Shown one piece after another: positions 8,657-17,546 of a stretch of 64,000 bases of DNA. The stretch covers positions 186,001 to 250,000 of the forward strand of contig NZ_FPBA01000001.1 in assembly GCF_900116515.1 (NCBI RefSeq), in the 5' to 3' direction. The translations under genes and the position numbers were made by a program. Each line of letters begins with the position of its first letter. Positions within the stretch are counted from its first letter, which is position 1. Under the pieces are notes generated by a model that saw only the letters and a list, made by a program, of their open reading frames with translations, was not told where the DNA came from and searched no databases. This stretch comes from Geodermatophilus amargosae (GTDB lineage: Bacteria; Actinomycetota; Actinomycetes; Mycobacteriales; Geodermatophilaceae).

Positions 8657-9950
8657 CGGAGGCTCCGTCGCGCTGCGGGTGAACGGCTTGGGGAAGCGCT
8701 ACGAACTCGGTGAACGGGAGTCCTACGTCGCTCTCCGGGACGTGATCAGCAGGGCAGTGAAGCGACCGCTGGTGCGGTCCCGGCGCCGACGGGCCGTCGG
8801 CGACTCCGTCTTCTGGGCTCTCCGCGACGTGAGCTTCGAGGTCCCGCACGGTGAAGCCCTCGCCATCGTGGGGCGCAACGGTGCAGGGAAGAGCACGCTC
8901 CTCAAGATCCTCACGCGGATCACAGAACCGACCGAGGGAGAGGCCGTCGTCGCTGGCCGTGTGGGTGCGCTGCTGGAGGTGGGCACGGGGTTCCACCCCG
9001 AGCTCACCGGGCGGGAGAACGTGACCCTGAACGGCGCGATCCTCGGGATGCGCCGGCAGGAGATCCAAGCGAAGTTCGACGAGATCGTCGACTTCGCCGG
9101 GGTCGAGCGGTTCGTGGACACGCCGGTCAAGCGGTACTCCAGCGGCATGCGGGCGCGGCTGGCCTTCGCCGTCGCAGCCTTCCTCGAGACGGACATCCTA
9201 GTCGTGGACGAGGTGCTCGCCGTGGGTGACGCTGAGTTTCAGAAGAAGTGCATGGGCAAGATGGGCGACGCCGCGGATGGCGGCCGCACGGTGCTCTTCG
9301 TCAGCCACAACATGACGGCAGTCGAGTCGCTGTGCAAACGAGCCGTGTGGCTCGACGGCGGTCGCGTGGTCGCCGACGGGCCCACTCCGGACGTCGTCGG
9401 CCGTTACCTGTCGACCTCGTTCTCCGCGCTCAGTGAGCGCTCGTGGCCGGAGCTCGAGTCGGCGCCGGGAAACGACGCGGTGCGGGTGCGGCGGGCGGCG
9501 GTCCGTCCCGAGTACGGCTCCCCGTCCGATCCCATCGACGTGCGGACGCCCGTGGCCCTGGAGTTCGAGTACTGGAACCTCCGACCCAACGCGCTTCTCA
9601 ACCTGAGCGTGCACATCTACAACGCCCAGGGCGTCCTGGTGTTCAACGCACTGCCGTACTTGGAGAAGGTCTGGCAGGGACGCCCGTTTCCCCGCGGCCT
9701 GTACCGCGACACCTGTCACATCCCTGGCGACCTGCTCAACGACGGTACCTACCGGGTGGAGCTCATGGTGGTCGAGGGATCTCGGGCGATCTACAAGCAG
9801 GACGAGATCCTGGTGTTCGAGGTCCGCGACGACCCGCACAGCCGAGATGGGTGGTTCGGCTCCTGGGAGGGAGCGGTGCGGCCGCAGCTGTCCTGGGAGA
9901 CCGAACAGCTGGTCGACGAGAACGTCACCGTGGGGCTCCACGTTGACTGA
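8646..9950 (+). CDS. wzt: ABC polysaccharide export ATPase with C-terminal carbohydrate-binding domain (Wzt-like)
   Basis: 434 residues. The ATPase domain (1-245) has Walker A GRNGAGKST near 76, the signature YSSGMRARLAF near 164, Walker B ILVVDEVLAVGD near 185 and a switch His in FVSHN. After it come about 185 residues of beta-rich sequence, the position and size of the Wzt C-terminal domain. In studied Wzt proteins this domain recognises a modification at the non-reducing end of the finished glycan. That fits the modifying enzymes encoded downstream. The ATG at 8646 lies inside the end of the permease gene. Confidence 0.92.
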   Translation: MPSSGGSVALRVNGLGKRYELGERESYVALRDVISRAVKRPLVRSRRRRAVGDSVFWALRDVSFEVPHGEALAIVGRNGAGKSTLLKILTRITEPTEGEAVVAGRVGALLEVGTGFHPELTGRENVTLNGAILGMRRQEIQAKFDEIVDFAGVERFVDTPVKRYSSGMRARLAFAVAAFLETDILVVDEVLAVGDAEFQKKCMGKMGDAADGGRTVLFVSHNMTAVESLCKRAVWLDGGRVVADGPTPDVVGRYLSTSFSALSERSWPELESAPGNDAVRVRRAAVRPEYGSPSDPIDVRTPVALEFEYWNLRPNALLNLSVHIYNAQGVLVFNALPYLEKVWQGRPFPRGLYRDTCHIPGDLLNDGTYRVELMVVEGSRAIYKQDEILVFEVRDDPHSRDGWFGSWEGAVRPQLSWETEQLVDENVTVGLHVD

Positions 9951-10872
9951 GGCGACCGACGTCGGTTGCGGCTACACGCAGCCGGGCTACGTCGCCTCGC
10001 TCGCCGAGTTCGGGATGCCGACCCGGCTCCCGCGGAGCGGCGGGTGGCTGCTCGAGCGGCCCATCCGTGACACAGGGCACCGCGACTTCATGGGCCCCTA
10101 CCCGCTGTTCGCCTGCAGTGATTGGACACAGCTGGGACGTGACCTCGACGACCTGGCGGGCCTAGCGGTCAGCGTGGTGCTGGTCGCGGACCCGCTCGCG
10201 TCCGTCGACCCCGACGTGCTCAGGACCGCCTTCCCGGACCGGGTCGTGCTGTTCAAGCACCACCTCGTCCGCGATGTCATGCAACCGGCACCGTTGCCGT
10301 CTCACCACCGTCGACACCTGCGGCGGGCCGCCCGATCGGTCGAGGTCGAGGTGGTCCGCCAGCCCGTGCGGTATCTCAAGGACTGGACGGGTCTCTACGC
10401 AGCACTCGTCGCCAAGCACGGCCTGAGAGGCATCCGGGCCTTCTCGCCGGATTCCTTCAGCCGGCAGCTGTCACTACCCGGCATGCTGGCCGTGCGCGCC
10501 GACATCGGGGGCGACAGCGTCGCCATGGCGCTGTGGCTGGTGGACGGTGAGCGGGCGTACTACCACCTCGGCGCCTCGTCGGACGCCGGACGGTCGGTGG
10601 GCGCTTCGTACGCGGTGTTCGACAGGGCGCTCGACCACCTCGGTGAGTGCGGGGTCCGGTTGGTCGACTTCGGTGGCGTCGCCGGAGGGGAGATCAGGAA
10701 CGACGGGCTCTCCCGCTTCAAGGCCGGCTGGGCCAATGGCCAACGGCCGACCTACCTCTGCGGCCGAGTCCTCGCCCCTGCGCCCTATGCGGCGCTGACC
10801 GCGTCCATCAGAGCACCGGGGAGCTGGTTCCCCGCCTACCGTGCGGCCGATCCCGACGCCTCGGGCCCCTGA
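9943..10872 (+). CDS. FemAB/GNAT-like acyltransferase
   Basis: 309 residues from a TTG at 9943 that overlaps the end of the ATPase gene by eight bases; no other in-frame start gives a protein-like N-terminus. The C-terminal half has the GNAT_6/FemAB pattern, with a substrate-display strand (AYYHLGASSDAG), a helix (ASYAVFDRALDHL) and the hallmark VDFGGV...LSRFKAGW. That FKxxW/FG element is shared by peptidyl- and acyl-transferases that N-acylate amino sugars or peptidoglycan lysines. Its place directly after Wzt and before a sugar aminotransferase suggests it acylates an amino sugar. It is a distant paralogue of the gene at 13227. Confidence 0.75.
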   Translation: MTEATDVGCGYTQPGYVASLAEFGMPTRLPRSGGWLLERPIRDTGHRDFMGPYPLFACSDWTQLGRDLDDLAGLAVSVVLVADPLASVDPDVLRTAFPDRVVLFKHHLVRDVMQPAPLPSHHRRHLRRAARSVEVEVVRQPVRYLKDWTGLYAALVAKHGLRGIRAFSPDSFSRQLSLPGMLAVRADIGGDSVAMALWLVDGERAYYHLGASSDAGRSVGASYAVFDRALDHLGECGVRLVDFGGVAGGEIRNDGLSRFKAGWANGQRPTYLCGRVLAPAPYAALTASIRAPGSWFPAYRAADPDASGP

Positions 10873-10890
10873 CGAGAGGGTGGCACAGAC

Positions 10891-12192
10891 ATGAGGGCAA
10901 CGGTGCAGTACGAGAGTGGTACACCGGGCAGACGGCGTTCGTCGAGATCGAGGGGCGGACTGGCCGTCCTCGGCGACGACCCGGCGTTCGACCGGCCACG
11001 CCACGTCGGCCGGCCGAACATCGGTGACCGGGACAAGCTCATGGCCCGAATCGAGGGGGTCCTCGATCGGAACTGGCTAACCAACGGAGGGCCCCTCGTC
11101 GAGGAGTTCGAGGGAGAGGTCGCTGCGGTCTCCGGAGTCCGGCACGCCATCGCCACGTGCAACGGCACCCTGGCGCTCGAGATCGCGATCAGCGCGGCGG
11201 GGTTGGCCGGAGAGGTCATCACCACGCCCTTCACGTTCGTGGCGACCGCGCACGCCCTGCGTCGGCTGGGGATCACGCCGGTGTTCTGCGACGTCGACCC
11301 CGTCACCCACAACATCGACCCGGCCCAGGTCGAGCGGCTTGTCACACCCCGGACAACGGGCATCCTCGGCGTCCATCTCTGGGGGCGTCCCTGTGCCGTT
11401 GACGAGCTCACCGACATCGCGGACCGTCACGGTCTGCGCCTCTTGTTCGATGCCTCACACGCGCTGGCGTGCTCCAGTGGGGGCCGGATGATCGGCGGCT
11501 TCGGAGCTGCGGAGACGTTCAGCTTCCACGCCACGAAGTTCGTCAACTCCTTCGAGGGAGGCGCGATCGTCACTGACGACGACGCACTCGCCGAGCGTGC
11601 GCGGCTCATCCGCAACTTCGGCTTCGCCGATTACGACCAGGTCCGGGCGTTGGGGACGAACGGCAAGATGGCCGAGGTTGCCGCGGCGATGGGTCTGACA
11701 TCGCTCGAGTCGAGGGACCGGTTCACCGCCGTCAACCACCAGAATCACGCTGCCTATCGGACCGGCCTGGCGGGTGTGCAGGGCATCGAGGTGGTCCCCT
11801 ACGACGACGAGGAGCTCACCACGCGGCAGTACGTGGTGGTGGAGGTGGACGAGACGGCGGGCCTGTCCCGAGACGACCTGCAGGAGGTCCTGTGGGCGGA
11901 GAATGTGCTGGCGCGGCGCTACTTCTACCCTGGTTGCCACCGTGTGGAGCCCTACGTGACCGAGCAGGACGAGCAGCGGCTTCTCATGCCGGCCACCGAC
12001 CGCTTGGCGCATCGTCTGCTGACCCTGCCCACTGGCACTGGTGTCGACGCTACGGACATCGACGTGATCGCCGGGATCATCGAACGCGCGGTCGAGCTCG
12101 GGCCCTTACTCGCTAGCGCGTTGCCCAGACGGCAGCCCGCCCCCACGCCCGTGGCGCCCATGCCGTCGGATGGGCAGGCGAGCCCGGAATGA
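10891..12192 (+). CDS. DegT/DnrJ/EryC1/StrS family sugar aminotransferase
   Basis: 433 residues. The fold is that of PLP-dependent nucleotide-sugar aminotransferases: the NWLTNGGPL substrate loop near 58, TCNGTLALEIA near 88, LFDASHAL with the PLP aspartate near 188, and the Schiff-base lysine in HATKFVNSFEGG near 213. The WLTNGGP loop resembles enzymes that aminate dTDP-4-keto-6-deoxyglucose (VioA type). RmlB at 38338 could supply that ketosugar. The ATG has GAGAGG upstream. The C-terminus carries an extra Pro-rich tail of about 30 residues. A TTA leucine codon occurs at 12106. The stop overlaps the next start as ATGA. Confidence 0.88.
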   Translation: MRATVQYESGTPGRRRSSRSRGGLAVLGDDPAFDRPRHVGRPNIGDRDKLMARIEGVLDRNWLTNGGPLVEEFEGEVAAVSGVRHAIATCNGTLALEIAISAAGLAGEVITTPFTFVATAHALRRLGITPVFCDVDPVTHNIDPAQVERLVTPRTTGILGVHLWGRPCAVDELTDIADRHGLRLLFDASHALACSSGGRMIGGFGAAETFSFHATKFVNSFEGGAIVTDDDALAERARLIRNFGFADYDQVRALGTNGKMAEVAAAMGLTSLESRDRFTAVNHQNHAAYRTGLAGVQGIEVVPYDDEELTTRQYVVVEVDETAGLSRDDLQEVLWAENVLARRYFYPGCHRVEPYVTEQDEQRLLMPATDRLAHRLLTLPTGTGVDATDIDVIAGIIERAVELGPLLASALPRRQPAPTPVAPMPSDGQASPE

Positions 12193-13184
12193 CGCAGCAG
12201 CTGGACACCTCGCGGCCAGCCGTCCGAGTCAGCGTCGTCATCACCGCGTACGAGCACGAGGCCTACGTCGGGCAGGCGATCGAGGGCGCGCTCGGCCAGT
12301 CCGGTGTGCCGTTCGAGATCCTGGTCGGGGACGACTGCTCGAGCGACCGCACGCGCGAGGTCGTCGACGAGTACGCGCGTCGCCACCCCGAGGTGATCCG
12401 CACGCATCACCCGGACCACAACCTTGGCCGGGGCGGCAAGGCGCTGTTCGCCGACCTGGTCTCCCGGTCCCGGGGCGAGTACATCGCTGCCTTTGACGGC
12501 GATGACTACTGGACCTCCCCGGACAAGCTGCGCCTGCAGACGGATCACCTCAACCAGCACCCCGAGTGCTCCATGGTCTTCCACAACGCAGTCCGCCACT
12601 ACGAGGACGGACGACGTCCCGACACCCTCTGCAACACCCCGGACCGGCCGACGTCGGTCGGATGGGCGGAACTCCTCGGGGTCAATCCCGTGGCAGCCTG
12701 CACCCCAGTGTTCCGCCGGAAGGTGCTCGACCCGCTACCCGACTGGTACTTCGACCTCCCCTGGGGCGACTGGCCGCTGTACTTCCTCGCCGCTGAGGAA
12801 GGCGAGATCCACTACCTGCCCTTCGTCATGGGGGTGTACCGCATCCACGGCCGCGGCCTGTTCACAGGCATCCCCAGTCTCGCACGCAGGACCGACGAAG
12901 TGGCCTTCTTCGAGCGCCTCGCCGGCGTCGTCCCCGAGACCCACGAGGCCGAGCGCCGCCGCCGTCTGGCCGTCGCCCAGGCTCGACTCGCGAGCGCGCA
13001 CCTGCGGCTCGGACAGGGCCAGCCGGCACGGGAGCGCTTGGCCGAGAGCTTCTCCACCTGGCCGGTCGACCCGACACGCCTGCGCCGAGGGCAGGGAGAA
13101 CGCCAGCGACTGGTCTTGTGGGCACGAACGAGGATCCGGTCCCGGTGGTCACGGCCGGGTCGTCCGCCGACAGAGGTCCGGTAG
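12189..13184 (+). CDS. glycosyltransferase family 2
   Basis: 331 residues. A GT-A domain begins at residue 14 (VSVVITAYEHE) with the LVGDDCSSDRT nucleotide loop near 50 and the DXD-type FDGDDYW near 102. The C-terminal 90 residues are helical and Arg-rich, with a tetratricopeptide-like look (RRRLAVAQARLASAHLRLGQ). It would transfer one sugar from a nucleotide donor on the cytoplasmic face. It is coupled to the aminotransferase gene by a four-base overlap, so it may add the amino sugar made there. The family is certain and the donor unknown. Confidence 0.88.
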   Translation: MTQQLDTSRPAVRVSVVITAYEHEAYVGQAIEGALGQSGVPFEILVGDDCSSDRTREVVDEYARRHPEVIRTHHPDHNLGRGGKALFADLVSRSRGEYIAAFDGDDYWTSPDKLRLQTDHLNQHPECSMVFHNAVRHYEDGRRPDTLCNTPDRPTSVGWAELLGVNPVAACTPVFRRKVLDPLPDWYFDLPWGDWPLYFLAAEEGEIHYLPFVMGVYRIHGRGLFTGIPSLARRTDEVAFFERLAGVVPETHEAERRRRLAVAQARLASAHLRLGQGQPARERLAESFSTWPVDPTRLRRGQGERQRLVLWARTRIRSRWSRPGRPPTEVR

Positions 13185-13226
13185 CCCTGTGATGCCGCGA
13201 GCCCGGGCCGTCGAGGGAGCCGTGGG

Positions 13227-14270
13227 GTGAGCGCCCGTCAGCGTCTCGTCCCGCTCTCCGAACCGGACGAGTGGGCCGAGGCGCTCACCCGCACCCCTCA
13301 CGCTTTCGCGCACACCTGGGCGAGCTGCAAGGCCATGCAGTTGTCCACCGGATGGCCCACTTACCTGTACACCTGGGAGAACGGCTCTTCCTACGCTGTG
13401 TGTGCCGTCGCCGAACGCGGTATGCCAGGGGAGGAGGACGTCGTGACGCCGTACGGCTTCGGCGGCCTCGTGGGCACTCAGGTGGATGCGCAGGTGCTCG
13501 AGGACTGGACCCGGTGGGCCCGTGAACGCGGGTGGGTGTGCGGTTACCTGGGACTGAATCCGCTCCTCGGGTCGCCGGTGCTGCGGGAGTCCGGGGACTA
13601 CGCCGAGCACAACGACGTCTACGTCCTCGACCTCCGGCAGGGGAGTCGCGACCTGTTCGCGGCGCTGTCCACCAACCGGCGGCGACAGGTACGCGCCTTC
13701 GACAAGGGCGGAGTTCGCCGGATCGGCGACGGGGGACAACGTCTCCGGACGTTCTTCCTCGACAACGTGGACGCGTTCCTCCGGGAGCGAGGCGCCACGT
13801 CGACCTACGCCTTCACCCGCGCCACCTATGAGGCGCTGCTCGACTCCGAGGACGTGACGTTTCACGGCGTGGAGGACCGGGACGGGCAGATCGTGGCTGC
13901 GACGGTCCTCGCGTGGACCCCGTACTGCGGCGAGTACCTCTTCGGCATCTCGTTGCCAGAAGGGCGACGCTGGTCGGCGGCGCTCCTCTGGGCCGGGGCC
14001 CTACAGCTCGCCGAGCGGGACATCCCCTATCTGAACCTCGGGGGCGGGGTGCGCCGAGGGGACGGTGTCGCGGACTTCAAGGCACGTTTCGGAGGGTCCC
14101 GTCTCCCGCTGGGAGCGCTCAGGCAGGTCTACCGTCCTCGGACCTACGTCGAGCTCTGCCGGGCTGCCGGCGTCGAGCCGGACGACCGCACGGGCTTCTT
14201 TCCAGCTTACCGTGCGCCGGACCTCGCTGTGCCGCGCTTCTCCGGTGGCACCCGTCGACCGTCGAGTTGA
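13227..14270 (+). CDS. FemAB/GNAT-like acyltransferase, second copy
   Basis: 347 residues from a GTG that follows GAGGGAG. The two-lobed GNAT_6 layout is visible. The N-terminal lobe holds HTWASCKAMQLSTGWPTYLY and a YGFGG loop. A helix (LSTNRRRQVRAFDKGG) follows, which is typical of the family's TxRNxRR segment. The C-terminal lobe has LLWAGALQLAERDIPYLNLGGG and DFKARFGG. Relatives transfer amino acids or acyl groups from charged tRNA or CoA to amino groups. Having two different members in one export operon suggests two acylation steps, or acylation of two sugars. Which donor is used cannot be read from sequence. Confidence 0.78.
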   Translation: MSARQRLVPLSEPDEWAEALTRTPHAFAHTWASCKAMQLSTGWPTYLYTWENGSSYAVCAVAERGMPGEEDVVTPYGFGGLVGTQVDAQVLEDWTRWARERGWVCGYLGLNPLLGSPVLRESGDYAEHNDVYVLDLRQGSRDLFAALSTNRRRQVRAFDKGGVRRIGDGGQRLRTFFLDNVDAFLRERGATSTYAFTRATYEALLDSEDVTFHGVEDRDGQIVAATVLAWTPYCGEYLFGISLPEGRRWSAALLWAGALQLAERDIPYLNLGGGVRRGDGVADFKARFGGSRLPLGALRQVYRPRTYVELCRAAGVEPDDRTGFFPAYRAPDLAVPRFSGGTRRPSS

Positions 14271-14283
14271 GATCGGAGTCCGC

Positions 14284-14991
14284 GTGTTCACCAGATCGGC
14301 CTCGTTCTACGACGCCCTCTACCACTTCGTCGACTACGAGGGCGCTGCCCGGAAACTTCACGGTGAGATCCGTGAACGGGCGCCTGGGGCGTCCTCGCTG
14401 CTGGACGTCGGCTGCGGGACGGGACAGCACCTGCAGCGCCTTCGTCAGTGGTACGAGGTCGAGGGGCTCGACCTCGACGGCGGACTGCTGAACATCGCCC
14501 GGCAGCGATGCCCCGGTGTGCCCTTCCACGAGGCCAGCATGGTGGACTTCGACCTGCCGCGGCGCTTCGACGTCGTCACGTGCCTGTTCAGCGCCATCGC
14601 CTACGTGCAGACCGTCGAGGACATGAGCCGCACTGTCACCACCATGGCTCGGCATCTCGAGCCCGGTGGACTGCTCGTGGTGGAGCCGTGGTTCGAGCCC
14701 GGCCGGTACTGGACGGACACCATCACGGCCAACCACTACGACTCCGCCCAGCAGAAGATCTGCTGGATGTACACGAGCAAGCGGGACGGCGACGTCTCCG
14801 TCCTCGACATCCAGTACCTGGTGGGCACGCCGGACCGGGTCGAGCACCTGGTCGAGCAGCACCGTCTGGGACTGTTCACCAAGGAGCAGCACCTGAAGGC
14901 GCTGGGTGACGCGGGACTCGAAGAGGCGACCTTCGACGAGCAGGGGCTGGTCGGCCGGGGCCTCTACGTCGCGACCAAGCCGCGCAGGTGA
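14284..14991 (+). CDS. class I SAM methyltransferase, amino-sugar N-methyltransferase-like
   Basis: 235 residues from the GTG at 14284, six bases after GGAG; the longer frame runs back into the previous gene. SAM motif I is LLDVGCGTGQHL near residue 39, motif II is an acidic EGLDLDG near 61, and the VTCLFSAIAYV segment follows near 98. The opening (SASFYDALYHFVDYEGAA) resembles TylM1/DesVI-type dTDP-aminosugar N,N-dimethyltransferases. With the upstream aminotransferase this suggests an N-methylated amino-deoxy sugar. In the ABC-export logic a terminal methyl group could also stop chain growth and be read by Wzt. It ends base-to-base with the convergent gene at 14992. Confidence 0.8.
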   Translation: MFTRSASFYDALYHFVDYEGAARKLHGEIRERAPGASSLLDVGCGTGQHLQRLRQWYEVEGLDLDGGLLNIARQRCPGVPFHEASMVDFDLPRRFDVVTCLFSAIAYVQTVEDMSRTVTTMARHLEPGGLLVVEPWFEPGRYWTDTITANHYDSAQQKICWMYTSKRDGDVSVLDIQYLVGTPDRVEHLVEQHRLGLFTKEQHLKALGDAGLEEATFDEQGLVGRGLYVATKPRR

Positions 14992-15948
14992 TCAGCCGTT
15001 CGTCGTGGTCCGCCCCGTCCGGGCGTCCTCGGGCCCTTCTCCGGCCGGGCGGCGGGGTCCCATACGCAGTCCGTGCCACATCCCTCGCAGGGTGCCCAGA
15101 AGCAGGTGCAGCTCGTTGACCACGGTGTCGCGCTGCCGCGCGCGGGCCAGTCGGCGTAGCCGCATGAGTCCCCAGGACGCGAGGATGCGCACCGCTGTCC
15201 CGTCGCCGTCCCGTATCCAGGCGACCACGCTGGCGCCCATGCCGAAACCGTAGGTCCAGCGCCGGCTCCGGTACTGCGCCGGTGTGGCTCGTTCGTGCAG
15301 GACCACCATGTCGGGCTCGTAGCGCGTCTCCACCCCGGAGCGCTTGATCCGGTGGAACAGGTCGATGTCATTGCCGGCGAGTCCGGGTGCACCGGTACCG
15401 AGTCGCTCGTCGTTGCCCCCGACGGCTAGGTAAGCCTCCCTGCTGACGCTGAAGTTGGGCCCGGAGCCGACCCGCCAGGGGGGATCCCTGCGGGACAGGG
15501 TGGCCGGTTCGGTGGACGTGCGTGTCGACAGGGGCACGGTGCGCTCGCCCTCGGCTGGGAGGGGAAGCACCCGCCCTCCCAGCAGGAGTGGTCGAGGACC
15601 TCGGGCGTGCTCACGCTCGGCCACCTCGACCCAGCGTAGGTCGGGCACGCAATCGTCGTCGGTCACGCAGACGACGTCGCCGTGGGCCTGGCGCACGCCG
15701 GCGTTCTGGCCGGCCGACAAGCCCCGGCGGCCCTGTCGGACGTGGACCAGGGGGACCCCTGCCGAGGAGCGGCTCCGGAGCACCGCGGCCGTCGTCTCGG
15801 CATCCCCCTGGTCGATGACAACGATCTGCTCTGGGAGACGGCTACCCGCCAGGACCGCGTCCAAGCACCGTCCCAGGGACCCGGGCCGATCCAGTGTGCA
15901 GATGACGACGCTGATGGTCCCGTTCGACTGGGGATGGGACGAGGTCAC
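14992..15948 (-). CDS. glycosyltransferase family 2
   Basis: 318 residues from a GTG at 15948; an in-frame start at 16083 would add 45 residues lacking family features. The GT-A core starts ISVVICTLDRPGSL, followed by VVIDQGD and the metal-binding VTDDDCVPD. Then comes GSGPNFSVSREAY, the acceptor-side GGNDERLGTG, and a further ND pair in AGNDIDLFHRI. The C-terminus has a WTYGFGMGASV membrane-associating helix. It is the only minus-strand gene in this stretch and has its own divergent promoter region shared with the gene at 16045. The nucleotide-sugar donor is unknown. Confidence 0.85.
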   Translation of the reverse strand: MTSSHPQSNGTISVVICTLDRPGSLGRCLDAVLAGSRLPEQIVVIDQGDAETTAAVLRSRSSAGVPLVHVRQGRRGLSAGQNAGVRQAHGDVVCVTDDDCVPDLRWVEVAEREHARGPRPLLLGGRVLPLPAEGERTVPLSTRTSTEPATLSRRDPPWRVGSGPNFSVSREAYLAVGGNDERLGTGAPGLAGNDIDLFHRIKRSGVETRYEPDMVVLHERATPAQYRSRRWTYGFGMGASVVAWIRDGDGTAVRILASWGLMRLRRLARARQRDTVVNELHLLLGTLRGMWHGLRMGPRRPAGEGPEDARTGRTTTNG

Positions 15949-16044
15949 TCGAGCAGGTTCGCAGAGACCGAGGAGAGAGCTCAACCACCGAGTTGGCCGG
16001 CATGCCTCCTTGGAGGTGCGCTGCGGGAGTGCGAGACTACGGCC

Positions 16045-17526
16045 GTGGTCAGCGGTCGGCCCCAGCGGCCGCACGGTCGCCACCCGCTGCCCCGGCTGGC
16101 TCGGGCCGGGCGTCGGGTCTACGCCGTAACGGCACGCCGCGCTGCCGGGCTGCCCCCAGCGGATGCATTTCTCCTCGCCCCGGCGTCATGGTCCGTGGCG
16201 GTGCTGGGTGATCGACCGAGGTGGGTCCGGGCTGTCCGGCACTGGCGCCTGCTGCTCGTGCCGAGTGAGGACGCCGATTTCGTCGTCGGCCGGCCGTCGG
16301 AGGTGCTCGCACTCGGACGTCGACCGCCCGTGGTCCTGGTACCCGGAACTGACCGATTGCATCGGCTGCGTAGGGCGGGATACACGGTGACGACATACCG
16401 GGTCCGATGGTTGACCTGGCAGGTCGTGGTCGGCGCGCCGGACCGGCAGGGTCTCGCCCTGGCCAGGAGGACATGGGCCGTCGGGAGTCCGGGAGCCCCC
16501 GGAGTCCGGGAGTTCCTCGCCCGGTCCCTACGGCCCCGGGGTGTCAGTCTCGCGGTGCAGCAGGGGGCCTCGGTCCCGGGTGCGCTCGCCTCCTCGGGTC
16601 TGCCGACGGACACGAGCTGTCTCGCCGTCGACGTCCGTGACGACCGGCGGCGAGCCGTCCTCCTCGTGCCGGACGGGGAGAGCGGCGAGCCGGTGGCCGT
16701 CGTGAAGGTCGACCGTGCGCCGTGCATCGAGGACCGGGCTGTTCGTGAACAGCGTGTCCTGGGACTCCTGCCGCCAGGTCCGGTCACCCCCCGACCCCTC
16801 GGTGCCGGGCAGGCGGGACCGGTCCGGTGGTCGGCCGAGACGGTCGTCCGTGGCAGGCCCCTGGGACAGGTGCTGTCCGGGTCGGGGGTGCCGGCCCGCG
16901 AGGTGCTCGGGCAACTCGCGGACTGGCTTGGCGAGGTAGCCGTCCGCACCGCTGCAACCGTGGACTGGGCAGGAATCGGCCACGGCGACGAGGTGGTGGC
17001 CCTCCGTGGCCCTGCCACGGGCTTGCGTCCGCTGCTGCGCGGGCTGACCGGCGTCCCGTCGGTCCTCACCCACGGCGACCTCGCCAGCGGGCACAACGTG
17101 CTCGTGGACGGCGGGGGGCGGCCCGCGGTGCTGGACTGGGAGACGGCGCGCGAGCACGGTCTGCCGCTCCTGGACCTGCTGCCTCTGCTCTGCTCCTCGC
17201 TGGCGCGTAACCGGGTCGGCGGGGACCTCCACCGGGAAGCGGCCCACGTCGTCGACCTCGCGACGGGGCGCGCACCGGACAGCGCATGGCTTTTGGAGCA
17301 GGTGGCGCGTTACGCCCGTCGCCTCGCGATCCCACGGGACGAGGTCGGTCCGCTGGCGCTGCTCGCCTGGGGGCACCAGGCGTCGATGCGCATGGTCCGC
17401 GACGAGTTGTTGACCGCGGCCGGACTCCCCGTGACGCCATGGACGAGCCTCGGGGAACTGGTCCTGGACGCCTGGTGGCAAGGGGTCGGCAGGAACTGGC
17501 CGCAGCTGTCCGCGACGGCCTCCTGA
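16045..17526 (+). CDS. APH-fold phosphotransferase with unrecognised N-terminal region
   Basis: About 493 residues; the GTG at 16045 avoids overlap with the divergent gene, though the frame opens at 15682. The C-terminal 280 residues look like an aminoglycoside-phosphotransferase/choline-kinase fold. A lysine-bearing strand (VAVVKVDRAP) lies near 218, the Brenner motif LTHGDLASGHNVL near 340 and the metal aspartate VLDWE near 362. The catalytic HxDxxxxN pattern is intact (HGDLASGHN). The first 200 residues are hydrophobic and Arg-rich and match nothing I know. Such folds phosphorylate sugars, choline or small alcohols. In this locus a sugar or polyol kinase is plausible, but that is inference. 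Confidence 0.7.
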   Translation: MVSGRPQRPHGRHPLPRLARAGRRVYAVTARRAAGLPPADAFLLAPASWSVAVLGDRPRWVRAVRHWRLLLVPSEDADFVVGRPSEVLALGRRPPVVLVPGTDRLHRLRRAGYTVTTYRVRWLTWQVVVGAPDRQGLALARRTWAVGSPGAPGVREFLARSLRPRGVSLAVQQGASVPGALASSGLPTDTSCLAVDVRDDRRRAVLLVPDGESGEPVAVVKVDRAPCIEDRAVREQRVLGLLPPGPVTPRPLGAGQAGPVRWSAETVVRGRPLGQVLSGSGVPAREVLGQLADWLGEVAVRTAATVDWAGIGHGDEVVALRGPATGLRPLLRGLTGVPSVLTHGDLASGHNVLVDGGGRPAVLDWETAREHGLPLLDLLPLLCSSLARNRVGGDLHREAAHVVDLATGRAPDSAWLLEQVARYARRLAIPRDEVGPLALLAWGHQASMRMVRDELLTAAGLPVTPWTSLGELVLDAWWQGVGRNWPQLSATAS

Positions 17527-17546
17527 CCACAGGGAGGAGGGACGAC

